NCBI GenBank assembly: GCA_029204225.1 | Contig: CM055100.1 | Coordinates: 6,035,409-6,099,408, forward strand | Direction of reading: 5' to 3' | DNA length: 64,000 bases | Origin: Diphasiastrum complanatum | Lineage: Eukaryota > Streptophyta > Lycopodiopsida > Lycopodiales > Lycopodiaceae | The notes under the pieces: generated by a model | Database searches by the model: none | Seen by the model: only the letters and a program-made list of their open reading frames with translations | Told to the model about the DNA's origin: nothing | Shown here: one piece after another, positions 33,797 through 44,787 of the stretch | Position numbering within the stretch: the stretch's first letter is position 1 | Layout of the letters: each line of letters starts with the position of its first letter | Translations under genes and position numbers: made by a program

Positions 33797-34440
33797 TGTT
33801 GGAGGGTTTGTAGATCCCAAGGCGACCCTAACCCTAGTTAATAAGTGAGAGGGATTTGGCACCCTGCGTGTGTAAGTTCAACCCGATGATCACATAGAGA
33901 TGTTTTGCCTTTTTGCGGAACTTTTAATGTCGCAGGGCCTAAATGTCAAGTTAATGAATAAAGTTGGGTTTCCCTCTAATTTGGATGGTTCCCACTCTTT
34001 TTAAAATTTGAATAATAGAAATGGAACAATAGGATTCAGAGGCCAGGGTCTCCTCTCTACTATAAAAAGAGACCAACTCGAGTTCCTACACATGCTCATT
34101 TCTTCATTTCAATAAAGCAGATTGGTTCTCTTGTGAAATGGATTAATGTCCTTGTTCTCTATCACTTTTCCTCCATCTCTCATGCTTTTATTATGTTTTG
34201 CCAATTGTTGAATCTGATTGTTATTGGGATTGCATGTTTTTATACTTTTTATGAGAGAGAAAGGGAGAGAGAGAAAGAGTAAGCTATCTTCATTGTGGAT
34301 CTAGTGTTAATGGATGTAGTGTTAATGCTTAGGGTTAGTGGATGGTAGAGTTAGATGTGATTCTTCCATTCATGCTAAAATATGAACTATATTATCGCTC
34401 TCATGGGAATGAATCTACGCGTGACAATAACTTCATTTCC
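33797..34440 (+). repeat. putative 3' LTR of unit J
   Basis: A purine tract (GGTGGGGGATA, 33785-33795) precedes TGTTGGAGGGTTTGTAG at 33797. A TATA box, CTATAAAAAGAGACC, follows at about 34060, and AATAAA-like TCAATAAAGC near 34110 could be a polyadenylation signal. Telomere-like CCCTAACCCTAG is at 33828. The 3' end is uncertain (somewhere before 34440, where copia sequence starts), and no 5' partner LTR was found. Confidence 0.5.
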
Positions 34441-34467
34441 TCGATGCTAGATTGATTAGATCTTGGG

Positions 34468-35103
34468 TTGAGAATAGGCAAGGAAAGGTACCCACTACAT
34501 ATGGCTAATCCTGGCATTACCCATTGGAAGGCTCTCATAAGAGTCATGAGGTATATTCGAGCTACCATGGACCAGTGCATTTGCTATGGAAAAGTCAGCA
34601 ACGACAATCTTCATCAACTCAGTGGATATTCTGATGCAAGCTGGGGAGGAGATGTAGACAATCGTAAGTCCACATCTGGATCTACATTCTTCTTCAACGG
34701 CGGTCCTATCTCATCGAACAATTGTAAGCAAACCTCTATTGCTCTTTCTTCTACAGAAGCAGAATACATTGCTTCTTCTCAATCTATTAAAAAATCATTT
34801 TGGTTGAGAAATTTACTGTCAGATATTAGTTTGTATCAGTACATCCCTACAACCATATTCTGTGATAATAAGAGTGCTATTGCCTTATCGGCCAACCCTA
34901 GATTTCACTCTAGGAGTAAGCACATTGAAATCAAATATCACTACATCAGGGACAAGGTTCTCAACAAGGAGGTAAGCTTAACATATTGTAGAATGCAGGA
35001 CATGGTTGCAGATATATTCACAAAGGCATTAAGTGTTAATGCACACAACAAGTTTTGTGCATTGCTTACTCTGAAGATCAAGGCATTCACGGATCCAGAT
35101 TAG
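34468..35103 (+). pseudogene. RNase H of X2
   Basis: 211 open codons ending at TAG. Copia RNase H: WKALIRVMRYIRATMDQC, SGYSDASWGGDVDNRKSTSG (catalytic Asp), TSIALSSTEAEYIASSQSIK (Glu), FCDNKSAIALSANP, HSRSKHIEIKYHYIRD, DIFTKALSVNAHNKFC. The domain itself is intact, but upstream pol is absent. X6 carries the same protein at 58981-59582. Confidence 0.85.
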
Positions 35104-35109
35104 GAGGGG

Positions 35110-36239
35110 TGTTGGATTTATCTCCTCTACTCTCCTAAATCCTATTTTAATCTACCTCCATTCATGCTGCTGTATTTTACTTGTGTCGTCACACAGTCTG
35201 CATATTTACATGTAAAATAAGACATGCGAAAAACACAACTATTTGCATAAATACAAGTAAATTTCCACAGGTGAAAAAGGTGACACTTTGTTTTTACACA
35301 TGATTTGCTACAGGTGAAAAAGACGACACTGCCCTACAAATGCCAAAGGTGCCCTTATAGAAAAGCGAAGGTACCCTATAAATCAATTTTTAAGGCATTT
35401 GTTAGAGTGTCGCATTTTCTGCATTTTCATCAATGTTCATTTCAGCGAAGGCTGATGTCGTGGCCCTCTCACACTCATCCCATGCACTGTGCAATCAAAT
35501 TTGACAACGACAACAGCCACCCATGATCTCCCACAAACAGCACATCCACTTTTGTACTTTCTTCATCTGCACACCTGTAAAATTATGTATATATTGAATA
35601 CCATCTACGTATTCAAATGACAAGCAAAAGTGAAGCATAACAGCATCAGATCGAAACATTGCTGATAATTATAGACAGACATTGTAGATGTTTTCGCGCA
35701 TCGATTCTTTTTCTTCCAGATCTGCATTGTCAGTAATGGGTTTATCACCTTTACAGATTGTGTGATTAGCTTTGTGAAGCACGCAGTTACATCCGCTATT
35801 GTCTTGTGCTCACCTGCATTATTGACCTATATATTTTGCTATACTTAATCTAATTACAGTTCTGTATGTTCTGCGTTCAGATTTGTGTCGATATTGCAAT
35901 GTTTTTCTACATTTTGTCTGACTTTCTTATTGCTTAATCTGGTAGTCTGCTCTTCGCGAATTATTATTAGTCTAGCTATTCGCGACTAATATTTGGTCTT
36001 GCTTTTCGCGACTGATTATCTTTCTGATGTCTTCATGCTTAATGTTTGGCTACGTAATCAGATTGAACGTGATTTCTATCACTAATGTTCTGTTCGAGTC
36101 TGATAGGCGTAGTCATGCCTAAGGAAAGAGTGAGATAACTTATTCCGCTGCACACGAACACTTTCCATTTGAGTTTGCTTCTTTTTGTATTCGTTTTCTC
36201 TTCGAGCTATCCTCCGCTTCACACCCCTCTTTCCCAACA
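35110..36239 (+). repeat. full LTR, family X, plus orientation
   Basis: 1130 bp from TGTTGGATTTATCTCC to TCTTTCCCAACA. This is the best-defined LTR of family X and the reference for the other copies. Confidence 0.88.
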
Positions 36240-37361
36240 GAGAGTACATCTCTGCCGAGTTCAAGGAGTACTGCCAGAGCCAAGGCATTAAATAACAGTT
36301 TATCACTCCTTATTCACCTCAGTCTAATGGCTTAGCCGAGAGAAGGAGTCATACCCTGGTTGAGTCAACTAAATGTATGCTGGCACACTCATCTCTGTCA
36401 AAAGAACTTTTGGGCTGAAGCTGTCTCCACTGCAGCCTACATCTAGAACAGATGTTCGACCAAGGCCGTCTCATGCTGAACACCCCATGAGGTGTGGACA
36501 GGCTCAAAGCCTTCATTGAAGAACCTTTGACTATTTGGATACATCGCCTACGTGTAGATCCCAAAAGAGACGAGAAAGAAATTTGACTTCCAATGTCTCA
36601 AGACAATCTTCATAGGATACAATTCATCTGACAACAGTTACAAGCTGTATGACCCCGATACCCAACAAATCTTATTCATTCGGGATACAATCTTTATCGA
36701 AGATCAGTTCATCGACTTCAAAAGAAAAGGCATTATTCCAAGTGAACATTCAACGCCTTCCATTGACACGACTATTTGAGTCAATGGCTCAAGCGTGCCT
36801 ATAATTGATCAACTACCCGACAACAAGTCAGACGAAGATGTTGTTATTACTCGACAATGACAAATCCAAGGATTGAATCATCAGCCGACAATTCCTCCAA
36901 GAAGATCAAGTCGAGTGCGCACATAGTCCACAAGGTATACCCTTGAGTCTGCCTGTCTTTTAATGCAGGAGCCGACATCAGTCGATGAGGCACTTAGCCA
37001 ACCAGACTCCAATCTTTGGAGAGAAGCAATGGACAGAGAGTATTCCTCTTTGATCAAGAACCAGACATGGTCACTAGTCAAAGCTCATGTTGGTTGCAAT
37101 CTCATCGATTGCAAATGGCTCTTCAAGATCAAATACAATGCCAATGGAGTGATTGATCGAAGGAAGGCAAGACTAGTAGCACGAGGATTTGTTCAAATCC
37201 CTAACATTGACTACAACGAGACTTTTAGTCCAGTATTCAAGCACTCATCAATCCGAGCCCTCCTATCGTATGCTGTAGCAACCGACTTAGAAGTACATCA
37301 ACTCGATGTACAGATAGCTTATCAGAATGGAGTCATTGAAGAAGACATCTATATGCTACAA
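36240..37361 (+). pseudogene. copia integrase end and RT start (X3), first part
   Basis: It starts abruptly at EYISAEFKEYCQSQGIK, then QFITPYSPQSNGLAERRS (integrase Glu block) with many stops. From 36963, about 130 open codons carry RT: DSNLWREAMDREYSSLIKNQ, IDCKWLFKIKYNANG, RKARLVARGFVQI, DYNETFSPVFKHSS, VHQLDVQIAYQNGVIEEDIY. The coding sequence is cut at 37361 by element O and resumes at 38956. Confidence 0.85.
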
Positions 37362-38220
37362 TGTTAGCAACTGTTGCAAACACAGAGAAAATATAAAATA
37401 AAAAATAAAACTTTGTGGCATGTATCTTGTAAGCCCACGTATGAGTAGCGGCCAATAAATTTCTACTATGACATGTGTTTTGTAAGTCCATGGGTAGAAG
37501 CTTAAAATAATAAACTAACTTAAACTTAGGATTAGAACTTAGACTTAAGAAACTTAAGCTTAGAAATATTGTAAGTGATCTTAAGTTATCTTAAATCCCA
37601 AATTAGAAACTTTTTAAAGTTCTAAGTTCTAAGTTAGAAGTTTTAGAAGACTTAGAATGGCTAGTTTTAAACTAATCTCATAAGTTAGTGGATACTTATG
37701 GAAGGCCCTTCTTGCTATAAGAAGAGAAATATTTCTCTTGTAAATAGCACTTTTGAGATTAAACTATCTTGCTCTCTATTTTGGAGAATTATCACTCTAT
37801 TTCATTTGTGTGCCCTTTGGGAAGGTGCATAGCTTGAGGGAAGGTGCTCGGGCCTCCTCTTGCCTCCTTTTCATCGGATTTCTATATTGTGGCATGCTTT
37901 ATTTGCTATTTGCTTAGTTAGCCGCAATCTATTATTTCCATCTCTCTTTTGGGTGTTAAAATAGGATCTAACTTTGTTAATCTTGGCTAGTTGGGTAAGC
38001 CTTAGTCAAGTTAGTTATTAAGTAAGTGGCTAGTTGGGAACCGCCTTAGCCACATCCTTTATTTCTGAGCACTAGTTGGGAAGCCTTATTGCTTCATTTC
38101 GTTTATATTCTTATTTTGCTACGAAGCTTGTAGATCTTAGGAAGTGGACGATCCTCTACATCCCTATACTACATCCATGAGTAGATCTAGCCACCGCCCT
38201 AACTAGAAATACTTCCAACA
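37362..38220 (+). repeat. 5' LTR of O
   Basis: 859 bp. Its last 274 bp are repeated at 38684-38955. The middle (37495-37690) is rich in TTAAACTTAGAA-like short repeats. Confidence 0.82.
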
Positions 38221-38955
38221 TTGGCGTCGTTGCCACTTTTTAAAATTTTCTACATAGCTTTCTGTGTTTTCGTTTTTTTGCTCACGTGCTTGTGTGTATG
38301 CTTGCTTGTTTTTTTTCTCTTCACACTGTAGCACGAGACTTTTCTCCAAGTCCTCAACGAGCTGTTGAGCAACCTATCAAACTGGGGGGAAGCAACAAAA
38401 GTGTCAACTTGGGCAATTTCTTTTAAAGAAGTGACCCATGTGACATTTTTTTCGACCAAACAGGTATATCAGAATTCGTCGATCTGTCTGCAGCCATAAC
38501 AGACACTAATCTTCCATTCTATCACCTCCACAAATTTTGACCCTATTCAGATTCTCTAAAAATACCCTGATATACTGTCAAAATTTATTGTTTTCTAACC
38601 AAATCTTGGTCTTAGAATTCGTCGGCCTCACTGAGGCTAGATCTATCAAAGATCAATCCTCCAACAGCTCCGCGAATTCTATCCTTTTGGGTGTCAAAAT
38701 AGGATCTAGTTTTTGTTAATCTTGGCTAGTTGGGTAAGCCTTAGTCAAGTTAGTTTTTAAGTAAGTGGCCAGTTGGGAACCACCTTAGCCATATCCTTTA
38801 TTTCTGAGCACTAGTGGGGAAGCCTTAGTGCTCCATTTCGTTTATATTCTTATTTTGCTACGAAGCTTGTAGATCTTAGGAAGTGGATGATCCTCTACAT
38901 CCCTATACTACATCCGTGAGTAGAGCCACCGCCCTAACTAGAAATACTTCCAATA
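37362..38955 (+). mobile_element. small gypsy-like element O with TACAA duplication
   Basis: TACAA flanks both ends (37357-37361 and 38956-38960). A full 5' LTR (37362-38220, TGTTAGCAAC...TTCCAACA) is followed at 38221 by TTGGCGTCGTTGCC, the tRNA-Asp-type primer site. About 460 bp of interior has no coding signal. A 3' LTR lacking its first ~585 bp (38684-38955) matches the end of the 5' LTR, with its terminal CA mutated to TA. It sits inside a copia RT gene, in the codons just after the DIYM motif. Confidence 0.85.
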
Positions 38956-39045
38956 TACAACCTAAAGGATACATCTATGAAGAGACATTTTGGTTGAGAA
39001 ATGTTTTGGTAGAACCAATACACTTCAACAATCATATTCTATGAG
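38956..39045 (+). pseudogene. X3 RT and RNase H scrap after element O
   Basis: It resumes with IQPKGYI, the RT residues that follow DIYM, then jumps to TFWLRNVL, which is RNase H, so most of RT is deleted. It ends against a minus-oriented X LTR near 39046. Confidence 0.7.
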
Positions 39046-39741
39046 CACAGGACAATAGCGGACGTAACCGCGTGCTTTACAAAGCTAATCACACAATCTG
39101 TAAAGGTGATAAACCTATTATTGACAATACAGATCTGGAAGAAAAAGAATCGATGCATGAAAGCATCTACAATGTCTGTCTCTAATTATCAGAAATGTTT
39201 CGATCTGATGCTGTTATGCTTCACTTTTGCTTGTCATCTGAATACGCGGTATTCAACATATACATAATTTTACAGGTGTGCAGATGAAGAAAGTACAAAA
39301 GTGGATGTGCTGTCTGTGGGAGATCGTGAGTGGCTGCTGTCGTTGTCAAATCTAATTGCACAGTGCATGAGATGAGTGTGAGAGGGCCGCGACATCAGCC
39401 TTCACTGAAATGAACGTTGATGAAAATGCGAAAAATGCGACCACTCTAACAAATGCCTTAAAAATTGATTTATGGGGTACCTTCGCTTTTCTATAAGGGC
39501 ACCTTTGGCATTTGTAGGATAGTGTCGCCTTTTTCACCTGTCACAAATCATGTGTAAAAACACAGTGTCGTCTTTTTCGCCTGTGGAAATTTACTTGTAT
39601 TTATGCAGACAGTTGCATTTTTCGAATGTCTTATTTTACATGTAAATATGCAGACTATGCGACAACACAAGTAAAATACAGCAGCATGAATGGAGACAGA
39701 TTAAAATAGGATTTAGGAGAGTAGAGGAGATAAATCCAACA
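39046..39741 (-). repeat. partial family X LTR, minus orientation (X4)
   Basis: It matches the X1 LTR from its middle (ACAATAGCGGACG) to the outer end GATAAATCCAACA. A reversed purine tract (CCCCCCCTT, 39742-39750) follows, so this was a 3' LTR on the minus strand. Its element's body is gone. Confidence 0.82.
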
Positions 39742-39750
39742 CCCCCCCTT

Positions 39751-40482
39751 TGACGCGAACGAGTTTGGTGTATCGTGAACGGATTTGTTTCTTTTGAATT
39801 TTCTTATGCGAAAGCTTACAGGATTCTAGACACGCGACTACAGATCACAGAACAGATATCATTCTAGCAATCAAGATGGCGGAAGACAAGGAGATGCACA
39901 AGATAGAGCAACTACATTATCAGTTTAATTTTTAGAGCAAGATGATCAGTGTCTCATTCGTTGGCGGCCTGACGCTTTGCTCTTTCGCTAAGTTTTGCTC
40001 GTTGGCAGATTTTCATGCACAGCTATTTCGTTTCTATTCTTTTTCTTTTTTGCTCTACTCACGCACATTCTCTGTGTGGTCTTTTGATCCAGAAAAAAGT
40101 TCATATCTCCACTGTGTTTATAAGATAGCTAAACAGAGAATTACAAGAGTAGTTAACGCTAATCAACTAATCAGTTACTCTCCGTTATTGCTAACTGTTT
40201 CAGCTGGGCGTGAAGTTTAAGACTCCACGCCCGTTGAGCTGCCAGCTGACAGCGTGAAAGATTTTCTTTCGTTTCTTTTCGTTTCGTGTCGTGTCATGTC
40301 TTTTTGGTCCTAGAGGCATGTTTGACTTTCGCGAATCATTCGACCTTCGAGTTTCGCTTCGCTTTGTGTGCTGGGGTTTTTGAGGTGCGTTGACTTTCGC
40401 GAATTGTTCGCCATTCGACTTTCGCTTCGTGTCGCTTCGCTTTGCGTCGCAGCAAAGTTGTAGGAGCTCACCATTTCTGACA
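39751..40482 (-). repeat. 3' LTR of Y
   Basis: About 732 bp. There is no second copy in the window, so the outer end is inferred only from TG...CA and the switch to X4 sequence. It carries repeated TTTCGCTTCG-like motifs at 40340-40450. Confidence 0.5.
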
Positions 40483-40499
40483 CTCCCTCTTGAACCTTG

Positions 40500-41366
40500 C
40501 AGCTTTGCACATTTAATCCAATCGTCTTTCTTTGCTTTGCGAAGAGTGGCTTGTCGAGCGGCTTCGTGAGGTACTTCAAAGGTATGTGTTTTGTCTTTGA
40601 ATGAAAGACATGATCCTGGGAAAGATAAATGGCACTCTGAGAATCCATCATTATCGTGCATGGTCCTCCTTGTGGCATCCCAATTGCCTCCAACATCATC
40701 TGCAACCAAACTGCCTCGTTCGCCACCTTTGAAGCTACGACGTATTCAGCTTTGCAAGAAGACTGAGCTACCAAGGTTTGCTTTTTGCATATCCAGCTGA
40801 TTGCTGCTCCGCACGCTATTGAACATCCTCCAATTACGGACTTGTTGTCATCTTTGCAACTCGCCCAGCTTGCATCATTGTAGTGATGCAGCTCGAATCC
40901 TTTCCTTTCGTTTTCTGCTCTATAGATTAATCCCATATTTTGGGTACCCTTCAGATATTGTAGGATTCGTTTTGCCATTTGCCAATTTGCCATGCCAGGA
41001 TTGGAAGAGAATTGGCTCGTAAACAAAAAAAGCTAGATCGGGTCTGGTACAAATTGTAAGGTACATCAGACTATCGATTAGGTTTTGGCAGGGTATACCT
41101 TCCATCTTCTGTTTTTCTTCTTCTGTTATTGGGCAATCCTGCTTTGTCAGCTTGGCTCCAGCTATCATTGGTGTGGCCTTTTCTTTGCAGTCGATCATGT
41201 GACACTGCTTGAGCACTTTTCTGGCATATTCAGACTGACTCAAGTGCATTTCGTCTTTTATTCGATCTCTTCTGATCTCCAGCCCGAGGCATTTTGTTGT
41301 TTCTCCTAGATTTGTGATTTCATAATTTTTAGAAATCTGACTCTTCGTGTCTTTTCTCAACATCAA
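40500..41366 (-). pseudogene. RT end and RNase H of Y
   Basis: Minus strand: TNLGETTKCLGLEIRRDRI, HLSQSEYARKVLKQCHMIDC, LMYLTICTRPDLAFFV, a frameshift near 41000, WQMAKRILQYLKGTQNMGLI, HHYNDASWASCKDDNKS (Asp block), ISWICKKQTLVAQSSCKAEY (Glu block), DSQSAIYLSQDHVFHSKTKH. A ~40-residue deletion then joins LKY to LTKPLDKPLFAKQRKTIGL. It is a recognisable but dead copia pol end. Confidence 0.85.
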
Positions 41367-41756
41367 GGAATTTCATAGTCAATTTCAATCATTTGAAATG
41401 TGATCTAGAATGATATTGATGTGCTGAGTTTTTATGGATCGGTGTCGTAAAGCTGACTCGAGAGTGACAAGTATGCCCCCAAAAGACTCAGATGGGTGAC
41501 CCTCCGAAGTTGCAAAGCAATTCTAGAAAGCAAGGACTAAGCTTTAGACATATGGTGAGCCGATGAAATAGTCACAAGTCATAAGGCAGCTTTCAAGCTC
41601 AAGTCAAGGCCTAGACAGCTCTTGGGACCCATGTCTAGAACCTAACCTGACTCTACCAGCTTAGACAGCTCTTGGGACTAATGTTTAGAAGCTTAACTAA
41701 TTCTGCCAAGCTTAATTGTCAAAATAAAATCTAGCTCCAAATGTGTTGTTCCAAAC
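41367..41756. other. unassigned DNA with 5S-like motif and 50-bp tandem repeat
   Basis: GATGGGTGACCCTCCGAAGT at 41491-41510 resembles box C and following bases of plant 5S rRNA (GATGGGTGACCTCCTGGGAAGT). AAGCTGACTCGAGAG about 40 bp earlier resembles its A-box. A 50-bp unit (AGACAGCTCTTGGGAC…) is repeated at 41613-41662 and 41663-41713. No gene. Confidence 0.4.
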
Positions 41757-42864
41757 CAATGTTTCCATGAACCACGTTTCAAACAAACCAAATCGAACTG
41801 GCCCGGTTGAACAAGATTCCGATTCGAACTAGATTCATTAAACATATGCTCATAGTCAAAGCTTCCATATTCATGAAGGAAATAGCATGAAACCTCTTAC
41901 CAAGTATGTGCCAAATCGTTGCCGATATGCTTGTAGATGGGCGATGTACTCTCAAGCTTGTTTTGACAAGAGAGGAAGAGGGAGAAGAAGGAGAATGGTG
42001 GTAATGAGGGAGTATGACACCCTTATATAAGCAATAGCCTATGCTCCACATATGAGATAAGGCAGAGTGGAGACATCCATTTGGTAACTTGTGAAGAGAG
42101 CAACCATTCTTGGCCGTAGGATGACATCGGATAGATCTTGGCAATCGAAATTGCCTCAAGTACAAGTTTGGGAGGGGGGAGGTTAAGGTACCAGTATAGG
42201 TACAAGACTTACAATAAAATGAAACTAAACACCCAGCATTGTTTGTATTCAAAATGTCGTAGAATGTAGTTAGATACCATCCATGAGAGAGAGAGAGAGA
42301 GAGAGAGATCATTTGATCATGTGTGCATTGTGAACAGTCCTTTCATTAATGCAATGTGTGTGAGAATGGCGCATTGTGTGGTACCAAAAAAATTGCCATG
42401 GATTCATTGTAGGAGAGGGTTTAGGATTTAGGAGTGTTTAGGGGTTCTTGTGCATTGTGAGATGATAGATCTTGTCACTTGATTTTTGACATTGTGCAAT
42501 CATCAATGTGCATTGTGAGAGCTTGGTTACCAGCAAGTACTAGTAGCTACTGGTTAGAACTTAGTAGCATAATATCATTTTAGGTGTTAGCGGTTAGGAG
42601 ATAGAACTTGATTGTTACTAGTTCGGTTTGAATCTGCCAACTAGTTACTAGTTAGAAGTCAGCAACGTTGCATGCATCGGTTTGAATCGGCCAATTCGAC
42701 CGGTTTGAACCGGCTAGGTCAGGTTCGAATCAGCCGATTGAACAATTCTTCATTTTTGGGAAAAATTCTTTTTTACACAGTAAACAATCCTAATGAGTTT
42801 CAGATTCAAATCAACCAATTCGAACCACGATTCTTTGTTTGAATCGCCGATTCGTGAAACATTG
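41757..42864. mobile_element. non-autonomous hAT-like element
   Basis: Its ends are imperfect inverted repeats: CAATGTTTCCATGAA on the left and, reading inward from the right, CAATGTTTCACGAATCG. Both ends have subterminal GATTCGAA/TTTGAACCGG motifs like those of the hAT element at 43811. The interior is about 1.1 kb without transposase. No matching 8-bp duplication is visible (TTCCAAAC versus GAAGTCAG), so it is old or rearranged. Confidence 0.5.
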
Positions 42865-43440
42865 GAAGTCAGTGGAAATGTGATTTTTGTCATGTATGCA
42901 TAAACATTGTAGTATTGAATCGAATATCTAATATAATGTATGCAGTATGTACTATATAATATATAATATATCTAATTCAATAATTTGAATGTGTGTCTAA
43001 GTTCTAACATCTATCTAGTATCGACTAGTAGGAGTCAAGACTTAAGTTGTAAGAACTTGTAACTATCTAGCATCTAATATTTTCATTCTAATAACTAATT
43101 AGTAATGAATCATGATGAAAATGTATTCTATATTCTAGATTCATTATCTATGTAGTATGATCTATCTATCAGATTCTATCTAACTTTCTAGAGATTTGAG
43201 CCCTAAGCCCAATGTAAAAATTTAAGTTTTACGTTTAACTAACCACGAATGATGAATCCCAATTTCCTTAAATTAATCACAATCCTGATACACACAGAGC
43301 ATCATGTACATTGGCATCATATGAGATGTATATATTGTTTTACAGTTTATTCGTGTCATGGCTAATTTATCATGGTTGGTTACAAATGGTTAGCTCTGTG
43401 AAATTGGAATGGTTAGTTAGAAATGGTTTGCTATGTGCAA

Positions 43441-43471
<31 letters not shown>

Positions 43472-43802
43472 CCAGCACATCTTCATGTCTCTCATATCAT
43501 CTGCATCGTGTCCAATCACTGAACATAACACGCTAAACCCGACACCCTAACAAATGGCACAGTTAACATAACACCCTAAACCCTAACAAATCATCATAAA
43601 CCCACAACCCCACAGCCATAACCATCAAAACAAGCCACAGCCATAATCATCATAACCACAACCATAATCATCATCAACCCCACATCCTCATTGTGTCATA
43701 GGCATTGCACCACAGGTATGTGCAGATTCAACATCAAAGCAGCACTTGTGTAGCATACACTTAAACTTGTGTAGAATGCATTAATGGTCCAGGAATTAAG
43801 TC
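42865..43802. other. intergenic AT-rich DNA
   Basis: No gene seen. It contains TATATAAT-rich sequence near 42950, a (GA)n run at about 43445-43471, and simple CATAACCA-type repeats at 43600-43680. Confidence 0.5.
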
Positions 43803-44196
43803 CACAAGTTCAATGTTGTGTCAAATCGCGATTCGTTGAAAGAACCGCGATTCGAAAGACCTTTTCCAAAAAGTCCGGTTCGAACCGTTTTTTGACTGTT
43901 CGAACCGTCTTTTCTTTTTTAAAAAAAACTTGTCGCCTCCTCGCAACTCGACCTCCTGCTCCTCGCGACCTCTTGCTCCTCGCGACTCAACCTCCTGCTC
44001 GTTACCTCCTACTCCTCGCGGCTCGTTACCTCCTACTCCTCGCGACTCGTTACAACTTACCTCTTGCTCGTGAGTACGTTACTCGTTACCTCCTACAACC
44101 TGCTCGTTACCTCCCCCTGAAGCTTCCCAGATTTCCACGCCTGAGAGAGAGAGAGATACGAGACAGAATATAGATCTGCGAGAGAAATCCCAGAGA

Positions 44197-44200
<4 letters not shown>

Positions 44201-44287
<87 letters not shown>

Positions 44288-44352
44288 TGTGTGAGAGGGG
44301 TGGAATTGTGTGTGGCTGTTGACGTGTGTGTTCAGTGTGTGACTGTTGACAA

Positions 44353-44392
<40 letters not shown>

Positions 44393-44478
44393 AATGTTTG
44401 ACAATATGTGTGTGTGTGTGTGTGTGTGTGTTTGTGTTTTTGTGTTTTTGTGTGTGTTGGTGTGTGTGTGTTTGATAA

Positions 44479-44519
<41 letters not shown>

Positions 44520-44529
44520 AGTCTTGACA

Positions 44530-44582
<53 letters not shown>
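44201..44582. repeat. (GA)n and four (TG)n microsatellites
   Basis: (GA)n at about 44201-44285, then (TG)n at about 44353-44390, 44406-44431, 44481-44517 and 44531-44582. The TG runs are separated by similar spacers with a TTTGA(T/C)AA core, as if a TG-plus-spacer unit had been duplicated. They lie between the hAT left end and the transposase start. Confidence 0.9.
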
Positions 44583-44584
<2 letters not shown>

Positions 44585-44787
44585 GTGTGTGTGACATGTG
44601 TGAATAGATTTTTAAGTTAAAAAGTGTGTTTGAGTCTTTGAGAGAGAGGGAGGTAGACTTAGGGGTGGGTGTGGGTGTGTGTGGAGAGAGGTCTGAGGGA
44701 GAGTTAGCCTTTAGGTGTGTGTGAGTGAAAAATCAGAATTTAGGAGGGGGACCCGGGAGAGAGACTAGAATCTAGATAGTAGATACC

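Larger units (their letters stand above)
34441..36239 (+). mobile_element. copia element X2, 5'-truncated
   Basis: The RNase H end of family X pol, polypurine tract TAGGAGGGG (35101-35109) and a full 3' LTR (35110-36239). Everything upstream of RNase H is missing. Instead of host DNA, the LTR is followed at once by integrase-coding sequence of the same family (X3). Confidence 0.85.
39751..41366 (-). mobile_element. copia element Y, 3' end
   Basis: On the minus strand: RT thumb and RNase H (41366-40500), a short purine stretch AAGAGGGAG, and an LTR (40482 to 39751) beginning TGTCAGAAATGG and ending TTCGCGTCA. The lineage differs from X, B and F. The 5' part is missing. The LTR end touches the purine tract of X4 with no host sequence between. 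Confidence 0.72.

Noticed and set aside
41749-42872. 8-bp duplication around the small hAT-like element
   Set aside because: TTCCAAAC and GAAGTCAG do not match; the hAT call rests on termini only.
43560-43585. CCCTAAACCCTAAC, telomere-like repeat
   Set aside because: Only one or two degenerate units within CA-rich simple sequence; not an interstitial telomere array.
44079-44597. 172-codon minus-strand frame of Thr-His and Ser-Leu repeats
   Set aside because: Translation of TG and GA microsatellites, not a gene. The same applies to the Ser-Leu and Arg-Glu frames at 24439-24852 and 29398-29739.
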